From NCBI GenBank assembly GCA_910595805.1, contig CAJVCK010000035.1:1-5700 (forward strand): a DNA stretch of 5,700 nt, read 5' to 3'. Below, in pieces: positions 1 to 5,660 of this stretch. This DNA comes from an uncultured Candidatus Thioglobus sp. (GTDB lineage: Bacteria > Pseudomonadota > Gammaproteobacteria > PS1 > Thioglobaceae). The notes beneath the pieces were generated by a model. That model worked only from the letters and a program-made list of their open reading frames with translations, did no database searches and was not told where the DNA came from. Within the stretch, counting starts at the first letter, position 1. Every line of letters starts with the position of its first letter. The position numbers were made by a program, and so were the translations under genes.

Positions 1-830
1 TCTAAACACTCTTTAGCAACTCGTTCAACGCTAACGCTAATAATATGCCCTTCGCTAACACTTAAAAAAGGATCAACTTGTACATGCACATCTGCGGCAA
101 TCAAGTGTCCAATTTTTCTAGTACGTAATGAGTGTACATTATTAACACCACTAATTCTACCGATTGAATCTCTTAATTGTTGTACTTGGTGAGCATCAAT
201 TGAGGTGTCAACCAATTCTTTAGTGGCACCCGTTCCAAGTTCCCAAGCAATATAAATAACCATTAGACCGACAATCATGGCAGCTATGCTATCTAGGTAT
301 AAATAACCACTCAAGCTACCTAAAATACCAACAAGCACAACTATTGAGGACAATGCATCGCTACGATGATGCCACGCATTAGCTTTCAACATATCTGATT
401 TGTAGGTTTTGGCAACTTTAAGTGTGTACCAATATAGCGCTTCTTTTGACAGAATCGATAGTGCGGCTATACTTAATAAAAGTGTGCTGTGCGTTAGAGA
501 ACTTGGATTAGATAGTCGATTAAAACCGTCAAATACAATCCCTATGCCAACAATAGCTAGAATAATCGCTAAGCCAAGTGTTGCAACAGTTTCAAATCGT
601 TCATGTCCATAGGGATGCTCTTCATCTGCCTCCTCTGAAGAATGAGCAGCTGCATACCAAACCACGCCATCTGACAAAAGATCTGAAAAAGAATGAATTC
701 CATCAGCAATTAAGGCGCCAGAGTTACCAATAACACCAATAATAACTTTTAATATGGCAAGAGTAAAGTCAACAATAGCACCGATAATAGTCACTCGTTG
801 ACTGGCTTGAGTCCGATCTTCTGTATTCAT
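1..830 (-). CDS. Cation diffusion facilitator (CDF) metal exporter, FieF/YiiP-like, C-terminus cut by window edge
   Basis: Inner-membrane antiporter that exports divalent metal, probably Zn2+, in exchange for protons. I read 276 codons from ATG at 830-828. AAGG lies just upstream on the minus strand (GGTGTTATG context), which supports this start. Six membrane segments precede a cytoplasmic dimerisation domain. The metal ligands align with E. coli YiiP at a constant offset of +1. Transport site A is H46, D50, H154, D158 (YiiP D45, D49, H153, D157). The loop site is D69, H72, H76 in a DEEHPYGH stretch. The C-terminal domain keeps H233 (VHSLRTR), H249 and H262. The single ligand change, Asp to His at position 46, gives an HDHD site as in ZitB and mammalian ZnTs, which favours zinc over cadmium. 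The family is usually about 290-380 residues, so only the tail is missing. It diverges from the iron-uptake genes and shares their 143-base control region. Family is certain; the metal is inferred. Confidence 0.93.
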   Translation of the reverse strand, partial: MNTEDRTQASQRVTIIGAIVDFTLAILKVIIGVIGNSGALIADGIHSFSDLLSDGVVWYAAAHSSEEADEEHPYGHERFETVATLGLAIILAIVGIGIVFDGFNRLSNPSSLTHSTLLLSIAALSILSKEALYWYTLKVAKTYKSDMLKANAWHHRSDALSSIVVLVGILGSLSGYLYLDSIAAMIVGLMVIYIAWELGTGATKELVDTSIDAHQVQQLRDSIGRISGVNNVHSLRTRKIGHLIAADVHVQVDPFLSVSEGHIISVSVERVAKECL

Positions 831-931
831 AACACCTTGTGCTTGTAAGTTTTTCTATATTTTAAGTTATCTATTGGTAACTGTGTATTTACCTTATTTT
901 ATATTTTTTAATTCTAATTATGATTTTCTTA

Positions 932-937
932 TATAAT
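932..937 (+). promoter_or_regulatory. Predicted -10 element (TATAAT) for the ATPase gene
   Basis: A perfect TATAAT would place the transcription start near 943-946, leaving a leader of about 30 bases before the ATG at 974. No good -35 hexamer is seen 16-18 bases upstream (best is TTAATT-like), so the promoter may be weak or activator-assisted. The predicted start falls inside the partial Fur box at 940-954, which fits repression by Fur. In such AT-rich DNA a TATAAT can occur by chance. Confidence 0.5.
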
Positions 938-939
938 AT

Positions 940-954
940 TGATAATCATTCCTA
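940..954. promoter_or_regulatory. Partial Fur box upstream of the ATPase gene
   Basis: TGATAATCATTCCTA matches the 7-1-7 Fur consensus (TGATAAT, one base, ATTATCA) perfectly in the left half and at 4 of 7 positions in the right half. It overlaps the predicted start of transcription of the ATPase gene. Fur with Fe2+ bound would block this promoter when iron is plentiful. It is clearly weaker than the pair at 1622-1659. It could also affect the divergent CDF gene, although there is no direct sign of that. Confidence 0.6.
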
Positions 955-973
955 TTAGTATTTACATTTATTA

Positions 974-1624
974 ATGTTAAACATCAACAATCTTTCGATT
1001 ATTTATCAAAATAATAGCATATTAGAAGATTTCAACCTCAAGCTTGAGCAGGGTGAAATTTTTGCTTTATTAGGGGATAGTGGCAGTGGAAAAAGCTCCG
1101 TATTGAGATTTATTGCTGGCTTAGATGTAGCTAAAAAAGGTCAGGTCATCTTAGATGGCAATCAATTATCTACTGCTGGTCAACACACTGTCAATCCAGA
1201 GTCTAGAGGGGTTGGCATGGTATTTCAAGACTATAGTCTATTCCCGCATATGAGTGTTGAAAAAAATATTGCCTTTGGTATTCAGCATTTACCAAAATTA
1301 GAACAACAGCAATGCATAACAGAACTGCTGAAAATGATTGATTTGGTTGGCATTGAAAAAAAATATCCACATCAATTATCAGGTGGAGAGCAGCAGAGAG
1401 TGGCCTTAGCAAGAGCTTTAGCGCCTTCGCCAAAATTGTTGTTATTGGACGAGCCTTTTTCTAGTTTGGATAAAAATCATCGAGATCAGTTAGTGGCTCA
1501 AGTTCGCCATATTCTTAAGCAAACTAATACAACCTCTATTTTAGTGACGCATAATATCGATGAAGCTAATACCCTTTCAGATAAAGTGGGAAAAATTGAT
1601 AATAAGCGCTTGACTATTAAATGA
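974..1624 (+). CDS. fbpC: Ferric-iron ABC transporter ATP-binding protein, short form
   Basis: Cytoplasmic ATPase that powers the Fe3+ importer encoded by the next two genes. All nucleotide-binding motifs are present in order: Walker A GDSGSGKS (34-41), Q-loop Q85 in VFQDYSLFPHMSV, signature LSGGEQQR (135-142), Walker B LLLLDE with catalytic E160, D-loop SSLD (163-166) and switch H193 in LVTHN. The LFPHMSV and EQQRVALARAL stretches are typical of the iron/spermidine/sulfate/maltose importer branch. The protein has 216 residues. Most FbpC/AfuC proteins have about 340-350, so the C-terminal regulatory (TOBE-type) domain is absent. The reading frame ends cleanly at TGA 1622-1624 with no domain remnant after it, so this looks like a natural short form. 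No Shine-Dalgarno sequence is visible before the ATG. The stop codon forms the first three bases of a Fur box. Substrate is inferred from the neighbours. Confidence 0.9.
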   Translation: MLNINNLSIIYQNNSILEDFNLKLEQGEIFALLGDSGSGKSSVLRFIAGLDVAKKGQVILDGNQLSTAGQHTVNPESRGVGMVFQDYSLFPHMSVEKNIAFGIQHLPKLEQQQCITELLKMIDLVGIEKKYPHQLSGGEQQRVALARALAPSPKLLLLDEPFSSLDKNHRDQLVAQVRHILKQTNTTSILVTHNIDEANTLSDKVGKIDNKRLTIK

Positions 1625-1637
1625 TAATGAGTATCAT
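1610..1637 (+). promoter_or_regulatory. Predicted promoter for the Fe3+-binding protein gene
   Basis: TTGACT at 1610-1615 (5 of 6 to the -35 consensus) and TATCAT at 1632-1637 (5 of 6 to the -10) are separated by 16 bases. Transcription would begin near 1643-1645, at the edge of the second Fur box. The -10 overlaps the first Fur box. The promoter begins inside the last codons of the ATPase gene. Its placement against two Fur boxes supports it, although the hexamers alone would be modest evidence. Confidence 0.55.
1622..1636. promoter_or_regulatory. Fur box 1, overlapping the ATPase stop codon
   Basis: TGATAATGAGTATCA matches the 7-1-7 Fur palindrome (TGATAAT, one base, ATTATCA) at 13 of the 14 defined positions. 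Its first three bases are the TGA stop codon of the ATPase gene. It covers most of the predicted -10 element of the binding-protein promoter. Together with the perfect site 23 bases downstream (centre to centre) it forms a tandem pair about two helical turns apart, a spacing suited to two Fur dimers on the same face of the DNA. Confidence 0.8.
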
Positions 1638-1644
1638 TAGTAAT

Positions 1645-1659
1645 TGATAATCATTATCA
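1645..1659. promoter_or_regulatory. Fur box 2, perfect 7-1-7 palindrome
   Basis: TGATAATCATTATCA matches all 14 defined positions of the 7-1-7 Fur consensus. It lies 30 bases before the start codon of the Fe3+-binding protein and covers or directly follows its predicted transcription start. This is the best Fur site in the window and is strong evidence that the system is iron-repressed, supporting iron as substrate. Confidence 0.88.
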
Positions 1660-1674
1660 TTTATAAAAAAATAC

Positions 1675-1680
1675 AAGGAG
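1675..1680 (+). promoter_or_regulatory. Strong ribosome binding site of the Fe3+-binding protein gene
   Basis: AAGGAG with a nine-base spacer to the ATG at 1690. This is the best Shine-Dalgarno sequence of the three transporter genes. The ATPase gene has none visible and the permease gene has only a weak AAGAGA. That fits the usual need for many more binding-protein than membrane subunits. Confidence 0.8.
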
Positions 1681-1689
1681 AAAGGCAGA

Positions 1690-2736
1690 ATGAATATTAA
1701 GACATGGATTTCATCAGCAGTTATGCTATCGGTGATATCAGTATCAAGCACGTCAGTTGCGCAAACGACATACAATAACTTAAAACAGCAAATGGCAAAT
1801 AATGAGCCAGTTACTGTATATAGCTCTAGAAAGGAGCATCTCATTAAGCCATTATTTCAAGCATTTACCCAAGATACGGGGATTAAAGTTGACTACTTAA
1901 CGGGTAAGGGTGGTGCATTGATTGAACGTTTGAAACTTGAAGGTGCAAATACACCAGCAGATATGTTTATGACTGTTGATGCAGGTAATCTTTGGTACGC
2001 GGGTTCGCAAGGGTTATTTCAAGAGGTGCAAACAGACACTTTAAAAAACAACATTCCTGCTCATTTAAGAGATCCACAAGGTCTATGGACAGGTTTATCA
2101 GTGCGCGCACGGACTATTGTTTATTCAACACAGCGTGTCAACCCTGCAGAGTTGTCAAGCTATGAAGATCTTGCTAATGATAAATGGAATGGACGTTTAT
2201 GTTTAAGAACGAGTAAAAAGGTTTATACCAAGTCGTTAGTTGCCTCTGTTATTTATCATCAGGGTGAAAAAAAAGCGGGCGATATTGTTAGCGGCTGGGT
2301 TGATAATTTGAGTGCCACACCGAATGCTAAAGATTCGCATGTAATGAATGCTATTTTGGCGGGTCAATGTGATGTTGGCTTGGTAAACACGTATTACTTT
2401 GGTCGTTTAATTGAGAAAAATCCACAAGCACCTTTAAAGCTGTTTTGGGCTAATCAAGACACCACGGGCGTGCATGTTAATGTGTCTGGTGCGGGCGTGA
2501 CAAAGCATGCGTCTAATGTTGCTGGTGCTGTACAGTTGTTAGAATGGCTGTCATCTGCAAAGGCGCAAGCGATTTATAGTTCTTTAAATAAAGAATATCC
2601 AGCCAATCAAAATGTCGCAGCAGATGATGTGGTGTCAAGTTGGGGATCATTTAAACAAGATGAGATGAATTTATCGCAAGTAGGTGTTTTGCAAGCTGAT
2701 GCGGTAAAGCTAATGCAAATAAAGGGTTATCGATAA
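1690..2736 (+). CDS. fbpA: Periplasmic Fe3+-binding protein of an ABC importer (FbpA/FutA type)
   Basis: Captures ferric iron in the periplasm and hands it to the permease. The 348-residue precursor starts with a Sec signal peptide (K4, then a hydrophobic stretch to about residue 20) and a likely cleavage after SVA at residue 24, before Q25. The mature protein opens with VTVYSSRKEH (41-50), the usual first strand of this family. The adjacent tyrosines Y235-Y236 in VNTYYFGRL and the upstream Y179 in KKVYTKSLVAS keep the 56-residue spacing of the three C-lobe iron-ligand tyrosines of FutA and FbpA proteins. C171 and C227 are the only cysteines after the signal peptide and could form a disulfide. 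The tyrosine of the FutA RHY motif is replaced by E49 here, so the N-lobe ligand is uncertain. A strong AAGGAG (1675-1680) nine bases before the ATG decides the start. It has its own Fur-controlled promoter. Confidence 0.93.
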   Translation: MNIKTWISSAVMLSVISVSSTSVAQTTYNNLKQQMANNEPVTVYSSRKEHLIKPLFQAFTQDTGIKVDYLTGKGGALIERLKLEGANTPADMFMTVDAGNLWYAGSQGLFQEVQTDTLKNNIPAHLRDPQGLWTGLSVRARTIVYSTQRVNPAELSSYEDLANDKWNGRLCLRTSKKVYTKSLVASVIYHQGEKKAGDIVSGWVDNLSATPNAKDSHVMNAILAGQCDVGLVNTYYFGRLIEKNPQAPLKLFWANQDTTGVHVNVSGAGVTKHASNVAGAVQLLEWLSSAKAQAIYSSLNKEYPANQNVAADDVVSSWGSFKQDEMNLSQVGVLQADAVKLMQIKGYR

Positions 2737-2759
2737 GTCCGAGCTAAATCCATCATTAC

Positions 2760-2791
2760 AACCCAAGTGTAATATTTGGGTTTTGTTGGTT
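2760..2791 (+). terminator. Possible weak terminator or attenuating hairpin between binding protein and permease genes
   Basis: AACCCAA (2760-2766) can pair with TTGGGTT (2776-2782) around a nine-base loop, and the following stretch is T-rich but interrupted by G (TTTTGTTGG). Three G-C pairs and the broken T-run suggest partial termination at most. In many importer operons a hairpin after the binding-protein gene lowers expression of the membrane genes or protects the upstream message, and that is the likely role here. No separate promoter is evident for the permease gene in the 84-base gap. Confidence 0.45.
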
Positions 2792-2820
2792 TTAAGACAA
2801 AGTAAAAATACAAGAGAATA

Positions 2821-4431
2821 ATGTTGAAAAAATACTGCCTTAATTCAAAAATTTGGACCAGCTTGCTTGCGCTAATGGTAGCATTGCCAATTTTTGTGGT
2901 TATTTTTTCTTGGGCTTTGCCTGAGCATGAGTTGTGGGCGCATTTTTCACAAAACCTATTGCCCAATTTAATAAGCTCTACGGCTATTTTATTACTAGGT
3001 GTTGGTGTTGGTGTGGTGCTACTTGGTACAGTATTAGCCTATTTGGTGGTGATGGTTGAATTTCCTGGTAGAAAATGGCTGGAGTGGGCGCTTTTTTTAC
3101 CGTTTGCTATTCCGGCTTATGTGTTGGCTTTTGTTTATTTGGGTGTATTTGATTATTCTGGTTATGCTCAGGTATGGATGCGTGAGGTATTAGGTTTGCC
3201 AGGATTTGATATTCGCGCTGGCTCATGGGCGATCATTCTTACCTTTGTTTTGGTGTTTTATCCTTATGTTTATATGATGGCTAGAGCATCGTTTAAGCGT
3301 CAAAAAATCAATATGATTGAAGCTGGAAAATTACTAGGCGCAGGGCCGGTTCGAGTTTTTTTTAAAATTTCCTTGCCTCTGGCTCGTCCGGCAGCGGCAG
3401 CGGGATTGCTGGTTACATTGATGGAGACTTTGGCTGATTTTGGCGTGGTAAGTTTGTTTAATTATGACACGTTTACAACCGCTATATATTCTGCTTGGAT
3501 TGATTTTCGCTCTATTGAGGTTGCAGCTCAACTTGCATCATTGCTAGTCTTAGTGGCATTTTTTCTTATTTATTTTGAAAAAAAGGCACGCGGTCAAGCC
3601 AAGTATTATTCCACCGATGTTGTTAATAAAAAACCCTATCAAGCAACAGGCCTTGTAGGTTGGTTGATTAGTTTATTGGTATTGAGTGTATTTATGCTTT
3701 CTTTTGCAATGCCTATGTTGCAACTGCTAATTTGGGGTTGGGCGTCGGTGGCTGAAGAGTGGAGTGCTAAATATATTGACCTGATTGCCTCAACCTCTAT
3801 TTTAACTATTTCTGCTGCATTAATAACTGTGGTAATTGCGACTATATTAGCCCTACCTGGGCGGTGTAAACAGGGCAGTGTTTGGCTTAAAAGCGTTATT
3901 CGATTGGCAACTTTGGGCTATGCTTTGCCAGGTTCGGTGATGGCGGTAGGGCTATTGTATGGTGTTAATCAAATCTCTGAGATTAACATTCATCTGGGCG
4001 GTGAGAGTATCAATCATCTTATTTTTGGATCGATTGCATTGTTGGTTTTTGCCTATGTTTCGCGTTTTATGGCGATTGCTTACAGTTCGATTGATGCATC
4101 AGCTCAGCAAATTAAGCCTGTGTTTACTCAAAGTGCTAGATTGTTAGGGGCGTCACGTCAAAGACTTATTTGGCGAGTGTATCTACCAATGATGACACCA
4201 GGGATTTTGGCAGGTGGTTTGCTAGTTGCTGTGGATGTTATGAAAGAATTGCCAGCGACTTATTTACTACGTCCATTTGGTTGGGACACTTTGGCTATTC
4301 AAGTGTACGAGCTTAGTGCCGAAGGACTATATGAGCGTGCTGCCGTGCCAGCGTTGATTATGGTGGTGTTTGGTGCGATACTCATGAGTATTTTTCAGTA
4401 TCTAGATAAAAAATCGTCAAAAACTTCGTAA
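2821..4431 (+). CDS. fbpB: Ferric-iron ABC transporter permease, fused two-domain form
   Basis: Inner-membrane channel of the iron importer. At 536 residues it has the usual size of FbpB/SfuB proteins, in which two permease domains are joined in one chain with about 12 membrane segments. Hydrophobic segments appear near 12-32, 51-79, 88-110, 135-153, 190-211, 234-252, 278-306, 322-345, 359-381, 398-420, 458-475 and 508-526. Each half carries an EAA loop that docks on the ATPase: E167-P186 (EAGKLLGAG ... ISLP) and Q437-P456 (QSARLLGAS ... VYLP). In the second copy the leading Glu-Ala is Gln-Ser, a common kind of divergence. The ATG at 2821 is preceded only by a weak AAGAGA-type site. Most likely it is transcribed by read-through from the binding-protein gene. 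It ends at TAA 4429-4431. Confidence 0.93.
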   Translation: MLKKYCLNSKIWTSLLALMVALPIFVVIFSWALPEHELWAHFSQNLLPNLISSTAILLLGVGVGVVLLGTVLAYLVVMVEFPGRKWLEWALFLPFAIPAYVLAFVYLGVFDYSGYAQVWMREVLGLPGFDIRAGSWAIILTFVLVFYPYVYMMARASFKRQKINMIEAGKLLGAGPVRVFFKISLPLARPAAAAGLLVTLMETLADFGVVSLFNYDTFTTAIYSAWIDFRSIEVAAQLASLLVLVAFFLIYFEKKARGQAKYYSTDVVNKKPYQATGLVGWLISLLVLSVFMLSFAMPMLQLLIWGWASVAEEWSAKYIDLIASTSILTISAALITVVIATILALPGRCKQGSVWLKSVIRLATLGYALPGSVMAVGLLYGVNQISEINIHLGGESINHLIFGSIALLVFAYVSRFMAIAYSSIDASAQQIKPVFTQSARLLGASRQRLIWRVYLPMMTPGILAGGLLVAVDVMKELPATYLLRPFGWDTLAIQVYELSAEGLYERAAVPALIMVVFGAILMSIFQYLDKKSSKTS

Positions 4432-4437
4432 GTCAGT

Positions 4438-4467
4438 AAAATACCCTTAATTATTAAGGATTTTTTT
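4438..4467 (+). terminator. Rho-independent-type hairpin after the permease gene, just before argJ
   Basis: CCTTAA (4445-4450) pairs with TTAAGG (4454-4459) around a three-base TTA loop, followed by A and seven Ts (4461-4467). A further AAAAT (4438-4442) with ATTTT (4460-4464) extends the stem by five pairs past a two-base bulge. It is the natural end of the iron-transport transcript. It is weak in GC (two pairs) and stops only eight bases before the argJ ATG, so some read-through is expected unless argJ has another source of message. Its right arm contains AAGGA, the only Shine-Dalgarno-like sequence before argJ. Confidence 0.6.
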
Positions 4468-4475
4468 ACTTCACT

Positions 4476-5660
4476 ATGAGTCAAGCATTATTAAAAATTA
4501 AAGGTATAACCTGTGGCGCAATGAATGCGCACATTAAGAATAATGACGCTCTAGATTTGTCTGTTGTTTCATTAGCCAAAGGAACAAAAACAGCAGGTGT
4601 ATTTACACAAAATGTATTTTGCGCCGCTCCTGTTTTAGTGGCTAAGAATCACTTACAGCAAGCGCCACTTGCGCTGTTGATTAATAGTGGAAATGCCAAT
4701 GCAGGTACAGGTGTGCAAGGATTGAAAAATACCGTGAAAACTTGTGAAATTTTAGCCAATGAGTTGGGTATTAAAACAGAACAAGTACTGCCGTTTTCAA
4801 CAGGCGTGATTGGTCAACAACTTGATTTATCTAAGTTTGAGACAGGCATTCCAAATGTGGCCGCTCAGTTGTCAAATGATGGCTTAAGTGATGTTGCCCA
4901 AGGCATACTAACCACAGACTTAGTAGAGAAAACTCACTCTACAACATTTAAAGTAGCTGGAAAAACCGTTTCTATTGTGGGTATTGCCAAGGGTTCGGGC
5001 ATGATTCGTCCTGATATGGCCACCATGCTCAGTTTTGTTTTTACCGATATTCAAGCAACACAATCACAACTACAGGCGTGTCTATCTAGCGCTACTAATC
5101 AATCTTTTAATCGAATTACCGTGGATGGAGACACTTCTACTAATGATGCTTGTACCTTGAGTGCAACTGCAAAAAGTGGTGTTGATTTGACTGATTGTTT
5201 AGATGAATTTCAGCAAGCGTTAAATGAGATTACACAAACTTTGTCACACAAAATTATTAAAGATGGTGAAGGGGCTACCAAGTTTGTTGAGGTTCGTGTT
5301 CAGGGCGGTACAACCTATAATGACTGCCTAGAGGTGGCTTATACGGTGGCACACTCACCATTAGTAAAGACTGCGCTATTTGCTTCGGACGCTAATTGGG
5401 GGCGTATTTTGGCAGCGGTTGGTCGTGCGAATATTGACAATCTAAATATTGAAGACATTAATATTTATCTGAACGAAGTGAGTATTGTTCAATCAGGTGA
5501 GCCAGATCAAAGTTATACAGAAGCAGCAGGTAGCGCCGAGATGGCAAAAGATACAATTGTGATTACTATTGAGATTGGCACAGGTGATACGCAAGAAAGC
5601 GTATGGACCACAGACTTCTCTTATGATTACGTTAAGATTAACGCAGAATATCGCACGTGA
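4476..5660 (+). CDS. argJ: ArgJ: glutamate N-acetyltransferase / ornithine acetyltransferase
   Basis: Transfers the acetyl group from N-acetylornithine to glutamate in the cyclic arginine pathway; some members also use acetyl-CoA to make N-acetylglutamate, which cannot be judged here. The protein of 394 residues has the usual family length. It carries the self-cleavage motif KGSGMIRPDMATML, with cleavage expected between A182 and T183; T183 then becomes the N-terminal nucleophile of the beta chain. Other hallmarks are SGNANAG near residue 70, the oxyanion-hole STG (108-110), DGDTSTNDAC (217-226), SDANWGRILAAVGRAN (304-319) and the C-terminal YDYVKINAEYRT ending. It should act in the cytoplasm as an alpha2-beta2 heterotetramer. 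The ATG has no well-spaced Shine-Dalgarno; AAGGA at 4456-4460 lies 15 bases upstream inside a hairpin. The stop codon overlaps the start of the next gene. There is no functional link to iron transport. Confidence 0.97.
   Translation: MSQALLKIKGITCGAMNAHIKNNDALDLSVVSLAKGTKTAGVFTQNVFCAAPVLVAKNHLQQAPLALLINSGNANAGTGVQGLKNTVKTCEILANELGIKTEQVLPFSTGVIGQQLDLSKFETGIPNVAAQLSNDGLSDVAQGILTTDLVEKTHSTTFKVAGKTVSIVGIAKGSGMIRPDMATMLSFVFTDIQATQSQLQACLSSATNQSFNRITVDGDTSTNDACTLSATAKSGVDLTDCLDEFQQALNEITQTLSHKIIKDGEGATKFVEVRVQGGTTYNDCLEVAYTVAHSPLVKTALFASDANWGRILAAVGRANIDNLNIEDINIYLNEVSIVQSGEPDQSYTEAAGSAEMAKDTIVITIEIGTGDTQESVWTTDFSYDYVKINAEYRT

Larger units (their letters stand above)
831..973. promoter_or_regulatory. 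Divergent AT-rich intergenic control region
   Basis: This 143-base gap separates the minus-strand CDF gene from the plus-strand iron-transport genes and must hold the start signals of both. On the plus side there is a perfect TATAAT and a partial Fur box (listed separately). On the minus side the only clear element is the ribosome-binding AAGG next to the CDF start. Several TA-rich hexamers could be a -10, but none has a good -35 partner, so I do not place a CDF promoter. Confidence 0.7.

Noticed and set aside
409..612. Plus-strand open frame of 67 codons
   Set aside because: It lies wholly antisense to the conserved CDF coding sequence, has low-complexity composition and no ribosome-binding site. 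It is a shadow frame.
1644..1667. TTGATA at 1644-1649 with TATAAA at 1662-1667 as the binding-protein promoter
   Set aside because: The spacing is only 12 bases, too short for a normal sigma-70 promoter. TTGACT and TATCAT at 1610-1637 with a 16-base spacer fit better.
1622..1670. Possible terminator after the ATPase gene formed by the palindromes
   Set aside because: The inverted repeats are almost pure AT, match Fur boxes base for base, and are followed by an A-run instead of a T-run. Fur sites explain them better.
974..1689. ATPase as a frameshifted remnant of a full-length FbpC
   Set aside because: No C-terminal domain sequence appears in any frame after 1624; the next bases are regulatory and then the binding-protein start. 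A natural short ATPase is the simpler reading.
1203..1844. Minus-strand open frames of 76 and 75 codons over the ATPase and binding-protein genes
   Set aside because: They are antisense to well-supported genes, have no family resemblance, and the second runs through the Fur boxes and promoter.
2727..2966. Minus-strand frame of 79 codons across the binding protein-permease gap
   Set aside because: It covers the hairpin and the permease N-terminus in antisense, and has no recognisable domain or start signal.
3334..4147. Short frames inside the permease gene (minus 3334-3531, plus 3959-4147)
   Set aside because: Both overlap conserved permease sequence including the EAA loops, so they are shadows in other frames.
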